The position numbers were made by a program, and so were the translations under genes. The notes under the pieces are model-generated. The model made no database searches. It was not told the DNA's origin and saw only the letters and a program-made list of their open reading frames with translations. Positions 35,709-44,990 of a stretch of DNA of 64,000 nt are shown here, piece after piece. The DNA comes from Candidatus Aquicultor sp. (GTDB lineage: Bacteria; Actinomycetota; Aquicultoria; Aquicultorales; Aquicultoraceae). Every line of letters begins with the position of its first letter. Positions within the stretch are counted from its first letter, which is position 1. The DNA lies in NCBI GenBank assembly GCA_036504445.1, contig DASXVE010000025.1, positions 62,001 through 126,000 of the forward strand, written 5' to 3'.

Positions 35709-35940
35709 TTGCTATGGTTAATGTGAAGGAGGAAGAAATATGCTTGTTTGAACGACATATCAAGGCTTTGAGGGGGTTTATGATCTTGTGGCAGTTAGAA
35801 GAATGGGCACGCTTCTCAAAGGCTATACTCGATAATTCTTCGCGTGCCTTTTCTTCACTTGCATAGTTCATTAAATTTACCGATTTTGTTTCTTTGGCTG
35901 ATGCTGCAGTATAAGCTGCTTGGGCGTTCCGGGTCAGCAA
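35692..35940 (-). CDS. Doubtful small ORF within the tRNA-Sec island
   Basis: An 82-codon frame with no recognisable domain; its stop falls in the 24-bp palindrome and no ribosome binding site is seen. The central part (NYASEEKAREELSSIAFEKR) is helix-like. It may be a gene remnant or chance frame. Confidence 0.2.
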   Translation of the reverse strand: MLTRNAQAAYTAASAKETKSVNLMNYASEEKAREELSSIAFEKRAHSSNCHKIINPLKALICRSNKHISSSFTLTIARKFYA

Positions 35941-35975
35941 AGGCGTATACGAGATTAGGAGAATTGACTAAGACT

Positions 35976-36546
35976 TTAAGCATCTAGCACTTCTTCCCTA
36001 TCCTCAATTAGAAAACGCATACTAATAGGCTCATCGGGTTTCTCTGGTGCTTCATATGCGCTCATATTTTCCACGAAACCGTAATCCCTATAAAATCGAA
36101 TACTTCTCTCATCATTTTTCGCATCCACTGCTATAAACTTAAATGCAACACCAAATTCCTCGTTAATGTCCTGAGAAAAACCCACGATACCGTTTAATAA
36201 ATATCGTCCTATACCATGACTCTGATAGTCGCTGCATACGGCAAGCCGAGTGATTTTTAAAGCAGGATAATCTTCATAGGCCAGTTTTGGATGTTCACCA
36301 AGAATTCGTGCCTTTTCTCGAGTACTTAGACGGATTGCGTCGCCACATAGTGCGAAATAGGCAATAAGCTGGTTGTCGTAAAAAAACAAGCGTGGTTGTT
36401 GCTACTTTTTGATCAGCATGCGCGATGGCATCTTCAAGAAGAAATTCGTTTAGATCTTTGACACCACAGTCAAAATTTTCTGGTAAATTATCGGCGGTTA
36501 GTGGCTCGTAAGATAGCTTATCAGAATCGAAAGTAGCACTGGTCAT
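35976..36546 (-). pseudogene. GNAT acetyltransferase toxin-like gene, split by a frameshift
   Basis: The first part (from ATG 36546) carries FDCGVKDLNEFLLEDA, the hallmark start of TacT/AtaT-type GNAT toxins that acetylate aminoacyl-tRNA. The second part continues with FYDNQLIAYFALCGDAI, the acetyl-CoA loop SDYQSHGIGRYLLNG and the C-terminal FYRDYGFVE. The two frames meet at a run of seven A/T bases (36380-36386); losing one base would join them into one protein of about 190 residues. It may be a real inactivation, a phase-variable tract or a sequence error. A small antitoxin-like gene precedes it. Confidence 0.8.
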
Positions 36547-36551
36547 GGAGA

Positions 36552-36722
36552 TTATATAGCAGGAACGCTTTTCCAGCGTCTACGCATTTCCTTAGAGATT
36601 TCGCGAGCATGCTTAAGCTGGGCCTCTTTCTTTGCACTATACTTAGCATTCTTTAGGCTCTCATAAAAACGCTCTGCGTCCTTACCCTCTAAAATTGGTG
36701 TTGGCTCAATAGGCTTAGCCAT
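36552..36722 (-). CDS. Small antitoxin-like protein upstream of the GNAT gene
   Basis: 56 residues from MAKPIEPTPILEGKDAERFYESL; GGGAG lies six bases before ATG 36722. The pattern PIxxTPxLxGxDAxxF followed by a basic helix resembles short proteins paired with toxins in prokaryotic genomes. Six bases separate it from the GNAT start. An antitoxin role is inferred from the pairing. Confidence 0.65.
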   Translation of the reverse strand: MAKPIEPTPILEGKDAERFYESLKNAKYSAKKEAQLKHAREISKEMRRRWKSVPAI

Positions 36723-37016
36723 TTCGGTCTCCCAGTGTTGTATCCCATAATGACGGAATACTCTAATATTATATATCGGCAATTTTGCAAGGTTTAAAAC
36801 AGCAAAAGTGTGGTAATGGGCGGGAATAAGCTATAATTATTGCTTATAATCTGTTTGTCTTGATGATTTTATATTAGATGATTTTTACTAGATTAGCAAG
36901 AAATGTTGACAAAAAGTATAAGAAATGTAAACATTTCTTTACTATTGCCAGGCTATCAGGGATTATAAGTATTTATAATAATGGCTTTTCTGCGGTTTCT
37001 CTAGAGGTGGTAATAA

Positions 37017-37971
37017 TGCCTATCCGTATATTCGGAAGTCATGGGGTAGTAAACTTAACGACACCAGAGGAAATTCTTAAGCTCTGGTTAAGTGACTACA
37101 TTGAGCCACGCATACAAACGAGCTCGCTTAAGCGCTCTACCTTTATCCGCTATGAGGGCATACTTAATAACTATCTACTTCCCCACTTTGGTAAATGTAA
37201 CCTGGTAAGTATCACACCGTCGATGATTCAGAAATTTCTATCGGGCAATATAAAAGAGGGTGAACTTGGCAACGGCTCGCTTAGAACCATACTTATAGTG
37301 CTAAATACAATCTTCGCTAGGGCGATTAAGTTTGGGTACTTGAAACAAAACCCGGCAAAAGAGATCGAGCGCCCAAAACTTGAAAACAAAGAAACGTACA
37401 TCTTAACACCACAAGAAATACGCTAGCTCTTGGAAAAGGCAGAAGAGCCATATAAGACGTTGTTTACCGTGCTATTATGACCGGGTATAGGCGCGGTGAA
37501 ATCTTAGGCTTTAAAGTGGGCTGATATTGATTTTGAGCGCAATTTAATCTTTGTGCGACGGCTCATCGCAGCGAGTTCTCCGAGCCTAAATCGAAACACA
37601 GCATCCGGGTTCTAGCTATGGATGATCGTTTAGCCTCTTCCCTTTTCAACCATAAATTAACAGCACCAGCAAACGAGCATGATCTTGTATTTTGCACTCC
37701 TGAGGGTGGCATTATAGACGGCGGCCATATTACCAAGGTAGCGTTTAAGAAGGCGCTAAAAGATGCTGGTATAGAAAAGCATATCCGCTTTCACGACCTC
37801 CGGCATAGCTTCGCAAGCCTCTTGATCTATAAGGGTGAGCGCCCGAAAGTTATTCAATCCATCATGGATCACGCAAATATCACAACCACAATGAACATTT
37901 ATGGTCACTTAATGCCCGAAACCCACGTTGAAAGCGCTGCTAAGGTATCCTCTGCAATATTTGATGAGTAG
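37017..37971 (+). pseudogene. Tyrosine recombinase/integrase with several disruptions
   Basis: The N-terminal half (from ATG 37017) has the core-binding domain (SSLKRSTFIRYEGILNNYLLPHFGK) and ends at an in-frame TAG (37423-37425). The following 190 bases keep integrase-like words (TGYRRGEILG, LKWADIDFERNLIFVRR) in shifting frames, so at least three frameshifts add to the nonsense codon. The C-terminal half keeps HDLRHSFASLL, the DHANITTT histidine and the NIYGHLMP tyrosine. It lies next to tRNA-Sec and once moved this island. Confidence 0.88.
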
Positions 37972-37989
37972 TGTTTTTGATAACTACTT

Positions 37990-38142
37990 TTACTTGTATA
38001 TCTTTAGAATAGCTTTATCAAAAACCTCTTTCATCGGCTTATTCTCATCGAACCAAACGCATTTGGCACCAACTTCGGTGACTGTCATAAGAGGTCCGCC
38101 ACTCTTCAACATAACCACATCGCCTTTTTTAATTTCTTCCAT
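37990..38142 (-). CDS. YodC-like small protein (DUF2158)
   Basis: 50 residues, MEEIKKGDVVMLKSGGPLMTVTEVG...CVWFDENKPMKEVF. KGDVVxLKSGGPxMTV and C-WF are the DUF2158/YodC pattern, of unknown function. GAGGAGGAG precedes ATG 38142. Lies between the broken integrase and tRNA-Sec, inside the island. Confidence 0.8.
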   Translation of the reverse strand: MEEIKKGDVVMLKSGGPLMTVTEVGAKCVWFDENKPMKEVFDKAILKIYK

Positions 38143-38255
38143 AGCTATCTCCTCCTCTCTTCTACGTTGTATATATTCGACATAGATAATTGAACTCCTT
38201 CTGCTGCTATGCCTAACCTGGGCTTACCAAAAATGTATTTCATTAGAAGATACGT

Positions 38256-38288
38256 AAAAAGCACCAGTATTTTACGCTGGTGCTTTTA
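38256..38288 (-). terminator. Terminator downstream of tRNA-Sec
   Basis: Eleven-base stem AAAAGCACCAG/CTGGTGCTTTT around a nine-base loop, 33 bases past the tRNA 3' end; A/T runs flank both sides. Confidence 0.75.
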
Positions 38289-38319
38289 AGTTTTACCTGT
38301 TAAATACAGGTTTATACTT

Positions 38320-38415
38320 TGGCGGAGGTGCGTGGGAATCGAACCCACCAACCGAGGTTTAACCCGGCCGACTGGTTTTGAAGACCAGCTGAGCCACCAG
38401 GCCCAATCCACCTCC
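38320..38415 (-). tRNA. selC: tRNA-Sec (anticodon TCA)
   Basis: A 96-nt selenocysteine tRNA with encoded GCCA end. Acceptor GGAGGTG/CACCTCC, six-base D stem TGGGCC/GGCTCA with a four-base loop, anticodon stem CTGGT/ACCAG with loop CTTCAAA, a long variable arm (about eight pairs with wobbles) and T arm GTGGG/CCCAC. The eighth acceptor pair expected in bacterial tRNA-Sec would be G-G here, a mismatch. It reads UGA with SelB. Its 3' end is the island attachment site. Confidence 0.93.
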
Positions 38416-38417
38416 CT

Positions 38418-38446
38418 AAAAAGCGATGACGGATGTCCATCATCGC
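38418..38446 (-). terminator. Hairpin between selB and tRNA-Sec
   Basis: Stem GCGATGA/TCATCGC with a ten-base loop followed by TTTTT on the minus strand, three bases before the tRNA. It fits a selB terminator, yet the candidate tRNA promoter lies just upstream, so it may also be the 5' leader of the tRNA transcript. Confidence 0.6.
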
Positions 38447-38448
38447 AA

Positions 38449-38477
38449 TCTATACTATTTTGCCAGGTATACCGCAA
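38449..38477 (-). promoter_or_regulatory. Candidate promoter for tRNA-Sec
   Basis: Minus strand TTGCGG, 17 bp, TATAGA. The start site would fall at the first bases of the hairpin at 38446. Confidence 0.5.
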
Positions 38478-38575
38478 AATTACAAGCTATATGGCTTGCC
38501 TTAACGGCGGTCACCAGCACCTACAGCCTCGATAATTACCGGCGGCCAAACAGCCAAGCCACCATTAACATGCTT

Positions 38576-40480
38576 TTACCGGACGATACGTGCTTCGCCC
38601 TGACGACGGGTGATGCCGATCATATCGAAGTACCCGAGGATCGGAATGACATACTTCCTCGAGGTGTCGAGAAGCTCACGCACATCCGCCGGGCTGATTT
38701 GCTTGCCCGAGAATTTTGCTTTCAAATCTTTCTTCGCCTGCTCGATGAGTGTGGCGTCAAAATACATATTCGGCGCGATACGCACCAGTTTATGCTCGCG
38801 CACCAGGTGATCGGCGAGTGAGTTTATCTTTTTAACCTCGAGATTCATCTCTTTGGAAAGAATCGTGGTCTCCGGCGGTGCGAACTTGGCATCGACGATC
38901 TTCTTCATGATCGAGCCGATGAGCTTCTCGTCTTCGCCCCCAACCGTGACCTTGGCCTTGGCATGAGCGATTTGCGCCTTATCGACGACGATCTTATTTG
39001 CCTGCTGCAGGTAACTTATAAAGGCATCGAACTCTTTGTCGGCCATCCAGTCGAAGAGCTGGTTCTTAATAATTTGTTTGCCTACCCACGGGTTGAGCGC
39101 GTTTTTCTGGAAGTGTTCGTTCAGGAATTCTTCAAAACGCTTAATTTGTTCATTAAACGCAGCTACGGTGATGTAGTTCTCCTGTTTGTCGACGGTGATC
39201 GAAGTGATCTCGGCGTTCTGTTTGAGTGTGACGAGACTCTCTTCGACTTTGTTCTCATCAAGCTCGCTTCTCACCCATAACTGCTTTGCGATTAAAAACC
39301 CCGGGGCTTCACGCACGTAAAGCCGCGCGATCGCCACCGGGTCGCCCTGTTCAAGGATGCGGCACCTTTCGGTAAAGTGCCCGGTGTGCGACGTCCTGAA
39401 TTTTATCGGATGGCTGTCGAGTATCTTGCCGCCGCCGATGGTCTGGATCGGCGAGTAGCTTCTGACTACAAAATTATCATTATATTTAGGTATAAGCGGG
39501 CTCTCCAAGCGTACCTGAATAAACGCGGTTTCCCCCGGTGCCAGTACTTCGCGGTCGGTTAGGACGATGCGCGCCAGTACTTCGCTGGTGCCGTGATGCA
39601 AACGCACGCGCGCCCTGTTTTTAAGCTCGCGCGGCGCATTCTCTAAGAGCTTAAACTGCCCGTCAAACATCCAGGCCGGCGATAGAAACCCCGGCGCGAG
39701 AACGACATCGCCGCGCTCGATGTCATCTTTGTCGAGCCCGACCAGATTGAGCGCTACGCGCTGCCCTGCAACCGCCGTCTCCGCCTTGCTGCCGTGCACC
39801 TGAACATTGCGGATACGCACTTCTTTGTCGATGGGATAAACATGCGCGCGGTCGTCGAGGTGTATCTCGCCCGACCAGAGCGTACCGGTGACGACCGTGC
39901 CCGCGCCCGACATGGAAAACACGCGATCTACCGGCAAGCGGAACGGCGCGCTGTCCTGGCGCGGCACGATTCGCTGCGCGATCTCGTCAATCGTCTGCTT
40001 CAGCTCTTCGATGCCCATACCGGTCTTTCCCGATACCGGGACGATCGGCGCACCTTTCAGGCTCGTCTTGGCAAGCACTTGCTTGATCTCATCTTGGACG
40101 AGCGTAAGCCAATCGGGATCGGCGAGATCGGCCTTGGTAAGGGCCACGACGCCCTCTCTGATGCCGAGTAGATCGACGATTGCCAGGTGCTCTACAGTCT
40201 GCGGCATGACCGAATCATCCGCCGCAACAACCAGAAGCACGATGTCGATACCCGACGCCCCGGCGAGCATGTTCTTAACGAAACGCTCGTGCCCCGGCAC
40301 GTCGACGATACCGAGGCGCTGGCCGCTCGGTAGAGTTAAGTGGGCAAATCCAAGCTCAATGGAGATGCCCCGTTTCTTTTCTTCTTCTAATCTATCCGTA
40401 TCGATACCGGTGAGCGCCTTGATCAAGGTCGTTTTGCCGTGATCGATGTGCCCCGCCGTACCTAAAATTAATTGCTTCAT
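38576..40480 (-). CDS. selB: Selenocysteine-specific elongation factor SelB
   Basis: 634 residues. EF-Tu-like GTPase with [19 protein letters not shown] at the N-terminus, [12 protein letters not shown] and the ALTKADLAD motif, three further beta-barrel domains, and C-terminal winged helices (about 380-634) that bind the SECIS hairpin. Delivers Sec-tRNA to UGA codons. One-base overlap with selA (40480), so translated together. tRNA-Sec follows. Confidence 0.96.
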   Translation of the reverse strand: MKQLILGTAGHIDHGKTTLIKALTGIDTDRLEEEKKRGISIELGFAHLTLPSGQRLGIVDVPGHERFVKNMLAGASGIDIVLLVVAADDSVMPQTVEHLAIVDLLGIREGVVALTKADLADPDWLTLVQDEIKQVLAKTSLKGAPIVPVSGKTGMGIEELKQTIDEIAQRIVPRQDSAPFRLPVDRVFSMSGAGTVVTGTLWSGEIHLDDRAHVYPIDKEVRIRNVQVHGSKAETAVAGQRVALNLVGLDKDDIERGDVVLAPGFLSPAWMFDGQFKLLENAPRELKNRARVRLHHGTSEVLARIVLTDREVLAPGETAFIQVRLESPLIPKYNDNFVVRSYSPIQTIGGGKILDSHPIKFRTSHTGHFTERCRILEQGDPVAIARLYVREAPGFLIAKQLWVRSELDENKVEESLVTLKQNAEITSITVDKQENYITVAAFNEQIKRFEEFLNEHFQKNALNPWVGKQIIKNQLFDWMADKEFDAFISYLQQANKIVVDKAQIAHAKAKVTVGGEDEKLIGSIMKKIVDAKFAPPETTILSKEMNLEVKKINSLADHLVREHKLVRIAPNMYFDATLIEQAKKDLKAKFSGKQISPADVRELLDTSRKYVIPILGYFDMIGITRRQGEARIVR

Positions 40481-41898
40481 CAGCTCTTTAAAACCTGCCT
40501 TACCAGATCAAACGCCGCCAGGACCTCATCGTCCTCCCCTTCCTGGATAGTGCGCGGGTCAAGAAGAGCGGAGCCCTCTTTAATCCGCACGATTACCGGT
40601 GGATCGTTTCGACGAAGCGCTTCCTCTACCGCATTTATACTCGCAAATGTCGGTGTCAGCGATACCACGACCGTCGGAAGCTCGGCCAACGGCAACGATC
40701 CGCCACCGACCCGGGATACTTCCGGCTCGGTGCGCACGATATAATCACCGCCGAGTGTACTGGTGAGCTGCTCCGCCAGCGTTTTCGCCCTGGCATCGAG
40801 CTCATCCAATTGCATGGTAAGCATTCGTATCGTCGGGTTTTTCTCCCGGACGTTATCCATATCAAGATAGTCCCTGAGCGTCGCCTCAAGCGCCGCCAGC
40901 GTCATCTTATCAACCCGCACGGCGCGTGCCAGCGGGTGTTTCTTCATCTTATTGATAAACTCCGCTTTGCCGACGATAATGCCTGCCTGGGGCCCTCCGA
41001 GGAGCTTGTCTCCGCTAAACGTGATAACATCAACGCCCGCGCGAACGCTCTCTTGCACCGTCGGTTCGTACGGCACGCCGTACTTGGAAAGATCGAGCAG
41101 CACACCGCTCCCCAGGTCTTCCATTACCGCAATACCCAGCTCGTCACCGAGCGCGACCATTTCCTCCAAACTCGGCTCGGCAGTAAAGCCCACGATACGG
41201 TAATTGCTGGTATGTACTTTCATAATCAGCGCCGTATTCTCCGTCACCGCGGCGCGGAAATCATCGATGTAGGTTTTGTTGGTAGTGCCGACTTCTCGCA
41301 GAATAGCGCCGCTTTGCCGCATCACGTCCGGGATACGGAATGAACCGCCGATCTCGACAAGCTGACCGCGCGAGCAAATCGATTCCTTACCGTTTGAGAG
41401 CGCGCTCAGTGCAAGCAGCACGGCAGACGCGTTATTGTTGACCACCATGCCGGCTTCGGAACCGGTGATCTTGGTTAGAACCGCCTCGACATGGCTGTGA
41501 CGCGAGCCGCGAGCACCTTTTTCCAGGTCAAACTCGAGATTCGAATAATTCCCGGCGGCCATAACCACGGCCTCAATTGCATCTTTGCTAAGAATCGAAC
41601 GCCCCAAATTTGTGTGAATCACGACGCCGGTCGCGTTAATAACTCGCTTTAAGCTCGGTGCGTACTGCTGCTCGAGCCACGCCACAAGCTCGCTGAGAAG
41701 TGAATCGATTGAAACATCAACACTTGTGAGCTCATCTTCATCCATTAAGAGAATCCTGCTGCGGCGCTCGTCGATGACGTAACGCACACCATCCACCACC
41801 AGCGGACGCGGATACGCTTCCAACAAATCTCGCACATCGGGTAAGTCGAGAACTTCATCGACTTTAGGTAATTGCCTCAAATACTCATTTTTTGACAT
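40480..41898 (-). CDS. selA: L-seryl-tRNA(Sec) selenium transferase
   Basis: 472 residues, PLP-dependent. Converts Ser-tRNA-Sec to Sec-tRNA using selenophosphate. The N-terminal tRNA-binding part includes RRSRILL; the PLP core has VINATGVVIHTNLGRS, VNNNASAVLLALSAL and the Schiff-base Lys in TFSGDKLLGGPQAG. Upstream terminator and the selD promoter suggest that selA-selB is transcribed apart from selD, or by readthrough. Confidence 0.96.
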   Translation of the reverse strand: MSKNEYLRQLPKVDEVLDLPDVRDLLEAYPRPLVVDGVRYVIDERRSRILLMDEDELTSVDVSIDSLLSELVAWLEQQYAPSLKRVINATGVVIHTNLGRSILSKDAIEAVVMAAGNYSNLEFDLEKGARGSRHSHVEAVLTKITGSEAGMVVNNNASAVLLALSALSNGKESICSRGQLVEIGGSFRIPDVMRQSGAILREVGTTNKTYIDDFRAAVTENTALIMKVHTSNYRIVGFTAEPSLEEMVALGDELGIAVMEDLGSGVLLDLSKYGVPYEPTVQESVRAGVDVITFSGDKLLGGPQAGIIVGKAEFINKMKKHPLARAVRVDKMTLAALEATLRDYLDMDNVREKNPTIRMLTMQLDELDARAKTLAEQLTSTLGGDYIVRTEPEVSRVGGGSLPLAELPTVVVSLTPTFASINAVEEALRRNDPPVIVRIKEGSALLDPRTIQEGEDDEVLAAFDLVRQVLKS

Positions 41899-41929
41899 AG
41901 GAACTCACTCCTGCATGTTCTCGACCATC

Positions 41930-41961
41930 AAAAAACCACGACATGCAAACCGCGTGGTTTT
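41930..41961 (-). terminator. Rho-independent terminator after selD
   Basis: Nine-base stem AAAACCACG/CGTGGTTTT followed by TT on the minus strand, between the selD stop and selA. Confidence 0.75.
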
Positions 41962-42023
41962 CGACACCATCTGATGTTATCGCTACTACGATTAAATCTA
42001 TTTTCGCCGTAAATTTCAACTTG

Positions 42024-43058
42024 CTACACAACACGAATCGTGCCAGGCAATCCTTCTTCTATGCGGCCTATAACTGCGCGAGTCGCCACTCCGTTTGCCT
42101 CAAGCGCCGCCAGAAGAGCGGCCGCTTTAGCTTCGGGCACACTGATCATCAGGCCGCCCGACGTCTGCGGGTCGAACAATATCTCGTGCGGTATTTCACC
42201 ATTCGCTTCAAACGTGACCAATTCCTGCAAGAACGCCATATTGCTTTTTGCTCCACCGGGAATAACCCCCTGCCGGGCAAAATCAATCGCCATCGGCCAA
42301 ATCGGCAGTGAATTGATCTCGACGACCGCGGCAACGTCGCTGCCTTCGGCCATCTCTTTAAGGTGCCCGAGCAGGCCGAAACCGGTAACGTCGGTGCACG
42401 AACTCACGCCTATCGAGATCATCGCCTCGGCTGCCGCTTTATTCAGCGTCGCCGCGCTTTCGATAGCCGGCATAATATCATCCTCGCTAACGCGACCGAA
42501 TTTTAGCGCGCTCGCCAAAATACCCATGCCGAGCGTTTTGGTAAGAATTAAAACATCGCCGGGCTTGGCGCTGCTATTTGAGATCACCTTATCGAGATCG
42601 ACAACGCCGGTAACGGAAAGCCCGTATTTCGGCTCGTTATCCTGAATGCTGTGCCCACCGACGATGACCGCGCCGGATTCGCGCACTTTATCGCGCCCGC
42701 CCTGCAAAATCTTGCCGAGCATATCGAGGCCGAGATTGCACGGAAACGCGACGAGGTTAAGCGCGGTCAGCGGCTTGCCGCCCATTGCATAGATATCGCT
42801 TAGCGCATTTGCGGCGGCGATTTGCCCGAACATATATGGTGAATCGACGATCGGCGGGAAGAAATCGACTGTCTGAAGAAGCGCCGTGGTATCGTTGAAC
42901 CTGTATACCGCGGCATCATCTGATGTATCGAAACCGACGACCAGCTCTTCCACCTCATCGGCCGGAATCCAGCTTAGTGCTTCCATGAGGTCACCCGGAC
43001 CCATCTTCGCTGCTCAGCCGCTTTTACTTGAAAGCTGTGTCAGTCGCACGTTTTCCAT
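42024..43058 (-). CDS. selD: Selenide, water dikinase, itself a selenoprotein (Sec15)
   Basis: Makes selenophosphate from selenide and ATP. A conventional reading starts at ATG 43004 and loses the N-terminus. Upstream, ATG 43058 opens MENVRLTQLSSKSG, then an in-frame TGA (43014-43016), then AAKMGPGDLMEAL. SelD proteins carry Cys or Sec exactly in this (S/G)G-C/U-xxK loop, so codon 15 is read as Sec; total 344 residues. Further motifs are DDAAVYRF, DFFPPIVDSPYMFGQIAAANALSDIYAMGG and TDVTGFGLLGHL. A hairpin right after the UGA can act as SECIS. A strong promoter lies about 90 bases upstream. Confidence 0.93.
42985..43016 (-). promoter_or_regulatory. Candidate bacterial SECIS hairpin in selD
   Basis: Nine bases after the UGA, ATGGGTC pairs with GACC-T-CAT around the loop CGGGT, giving a short stem with a bulged T and a G in the apical loop, the usual form of a SelB-binding hairpin. 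Judged by eye only. Confidence 0.55.
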
Positions 43059-43143
43059 TGCTACGCGTCCTTTCGTTTTTCTGTGTCTATAGATATCGCT
43101 AACGGGCTATAACATCCCGCAATATATTGGATTAATACTGTTA

Positions 43144-43172
43144 ATTATAGCTGGAAATCTCTTTAGTGACAA
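43144..43172 (-). promoter_or_regulatory. Promoter for selD
   Basis: Minus strand TTGTCA, 17 bp, TATAAT, a near-consensus sigma-70-type promoter 86 bases before the selD start. Confidence 0.75.
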
Positions 43173-43230
43173 TACGGGGAACCATATAATAGCAGGTAGT
43201 CGCACACAACCGATGTTGCAGAGATATGCT

Positions 43231-43776
43231 CTAGAGGCCTATATCGCCCGCAGCCGCCGTCATCGCTTGAATGCCGAGGCCTATAAACTCATCAAGCGTG
43301 AAGCCAAAGCTCTCGCATGAAGCCATCTGCTCGCGGCTTGCGCCCTTGGCAAACGCTTTTTCTTTAAACCGGCGAAGCGCGAAATCGACCGTGGTCGAGG
43401 CCATCTTCTTATCTGAGGTCATAAGCGCGCAGGCCACCAGAAAGCCGGTGAGCGGATCGGTGGCGTACAGCGTCTTATCCATCAGGCTCTCGATCGGCAC
43501 TTTCACAGCATGCGCCAGAATCGCATGGGTAACTTCCGGTGCGACATCGGTATCCTCAAGCATCCCGGCGGTTCTTAGCCCATGCACGTCGGGCCGATCG
43601 AATGTCTCATCGTAGTCGAGGTCGTGCAGCAAACCGGCGAGACCCCACTCGTCTACGTCCTCTTTGAAATGCTCGGCGAGAGCACGCATAATTGCTTCGG
43701 TTGCGAGCATATGCTTTATGAGGTTCTTGTTCTTTACGTTCTGTTTTACAAGTGCGAGTGCGGTATCCCTATTCAT
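43231..43776 (-). CDS. HD-domain hydrolase-like protein
   Basis: 181 residues with the metal motif HMLATEAIMRAL...GLLHDLDYDET (H...HD) and HAILAHA completing the HD site. Members are phosphohydrolases acting on nucleotides or similar. It overlaps the end of hypB by eight bases, so is expressed with it; substrate unknown. Confidence 0.88.
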   Translation of the reverse strand: MNRDTALALVKQNVKNKNLIKHMLATEAIMRALAEHFKEDVDEWGLAGLLHDLDYDETFDRPDVHGLRTAGMLEDTDVAPEVTHAILAHAVKVPIESLMDKTLYATDPLTGFLVACALMTSDKKMASTTVDFALRRFKEKAFAKGASREQMASCESFGFTLDEFIGLGIQAMTAAAGDIGL

Positions 43777-44431
43777 TGCCGACTGTCCCCTTCACCCTCT
43801 CTGCTAGCCAAGCAATCCACTCATCGAATCCCTCTTCCGTCTTACAGGAGAGCGGAATAATAGTGGCGCTTGGATTGAGTTGTTGCATTGTGTCGCGCAG
43901 GCGCTCCATGCTGAAATCAAAAATCGGCATGGCGTCGATTTTGTTAATTATGAGCACCGATGCGTCGCGGAAGATCGGCGGGTACTTAAGCGGTTTGTCA
44001 TCGCCTTCCGGCACGGAGAGAATCACTACGCGTGCCGACTCGCCGAGCGTAAAATCGGCGGTGCATACCAGATTGCCCACGTTTTCAATTACCAGCAGGT
44101 CGGTCGCATCGAGATCAAGGCGCTCGATCGCCATTTTAACCATATTCGCTTCGAGGTGGCACGCGCCTCCGGTGTTAATCTGCACGGCTTGAATGCCGTG
44201 GGCGCGCATCGTTTCCGTGTCCACACTCGATGCCACATCGCCCTCGATGACCGCGGTCTGATAGTGCTCTTTCAGGCGCTCCGCCGTCTTGAGGATGAAA
44301 CTGGTTTTACCGGCCCCCGGGGATGCCATAAGATTGACCGCAAAAAGGCTCTTCTCCTTAAACAGGCGAGCGTTTTCTACAGCGAGCGCGTCATTAGCGC
44401 CGAATATGCTTTCAAGTACTTTGATTTCCAT
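43769..44431 (-). CDS. hypB: Hydrogenase/urease nickel-insertion GTPase HypB
   Basis: 220 residues from MEIKVLESIFGAND. GTPase P-loop MASPGAGKTSF, the metal-site region INTGGACHLEANMV, VIENVGNLVCTADF and NKIDAMP. It powers nickel delivery to hydrogenase with HypA. The N-terminal CxxCGC or His-rich nickel store of some HypB proteins is absent. No hydrogenase structural genes are in the window. Confidence 0.94.
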   Translation of the reverse strand: MEIKVLESIFGANDALAVENARLFKEKSLFAVNLMASPGAGKTSFILKTAERLKEHYQTAVIEGDVASSVDTETMRAHGIQAVQINTGGACHLEANMVKMAIERLDLDATDLLVIENVGNLVCTADFTLGESARVVILSVPEGDDKPLKYPPIFRDASVLIINKIDAMPIFDFSMERLRDTMQQLNPSATIIPLSCKTEEGFDEWIAWLAERVKGTVGNE

Positions 44432-44540
44432 TCTCATCACCTATGCACGTATGATATCAAGCTCGGCGAAGCCCGGCAGCTTTCGCTAGCCCGCTGCGGC
44501 CTGGCTCACGCCCTTCGCTGCGCTCTTGGTCAAGCCTTCG

Positions 44541-44885
44541 TTACTCGACTTCGATCGAGTCCACGTAGAATTCCTTACCCGAGACGAGCTCAACGGTAAT
44601 CTCCCCGCACTTGGGGCAGATGTGGATGCCGAACTCATCGACCTCGCTCGTTTCGCCGCAGGCATGGCACTTAATGATTACCGGCACGTGTTCGATTACG
44701 AGCGTTGCACCCTTCGCGATCGTATCGTTGGTTAAATAGTCGAAGTAGAACTGCATCGAGTCTTCAACCAGGGCCATTAATTTGCCGGCCTTGACGCTGA
44801 TTTTAAGTATCTTTGTCGCGTTATTCTGCTGTGCATTATCGATGGCGATATCGATAATGCCTTGCGTTAAACCTAATTCGTGCAC
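44541..44885 (-). CDS. hypA: Nickel metallochaperone HypA
   Basis: 114 residues. GTG 44885 is chosen, with GAGG seven bases upstream, because it puts His at position 2 (MHELGLTQGI), the nickel ligand conserved in HypA; a start six bases earlier would hide it. The zinc site is two CxxC pairs (CHACGE and CPKCGE). Followed about 110 bases later by hypB. Confidence 0.93.
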   Translation of the reverse strand: MHELGLTQGIIDIAIDNAQQNNATKILKISVKAGKLMALVEDSMQFYFDYLTNDTIAKGATLVIEHVPVIIKCHACGETSEVDEFGIHICPKCGEITVELVSGKEFYVDSIEVE

Positions 44886-44990
44886 GAACAAACCTCACAA
44901 TTCTAGGCTATAGTACAGCTAGAATCAGAATATTACAATTGTCACAATTACACATGTACAAGATGTGTATGCCCGATGTCGGCCGGCACG

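Noticed and set aside
43880-44599. 239-codon rightward frame opposite hypB/hypA
   Set aside because: Covers two well-supported genes on the other strand and shows no domain.
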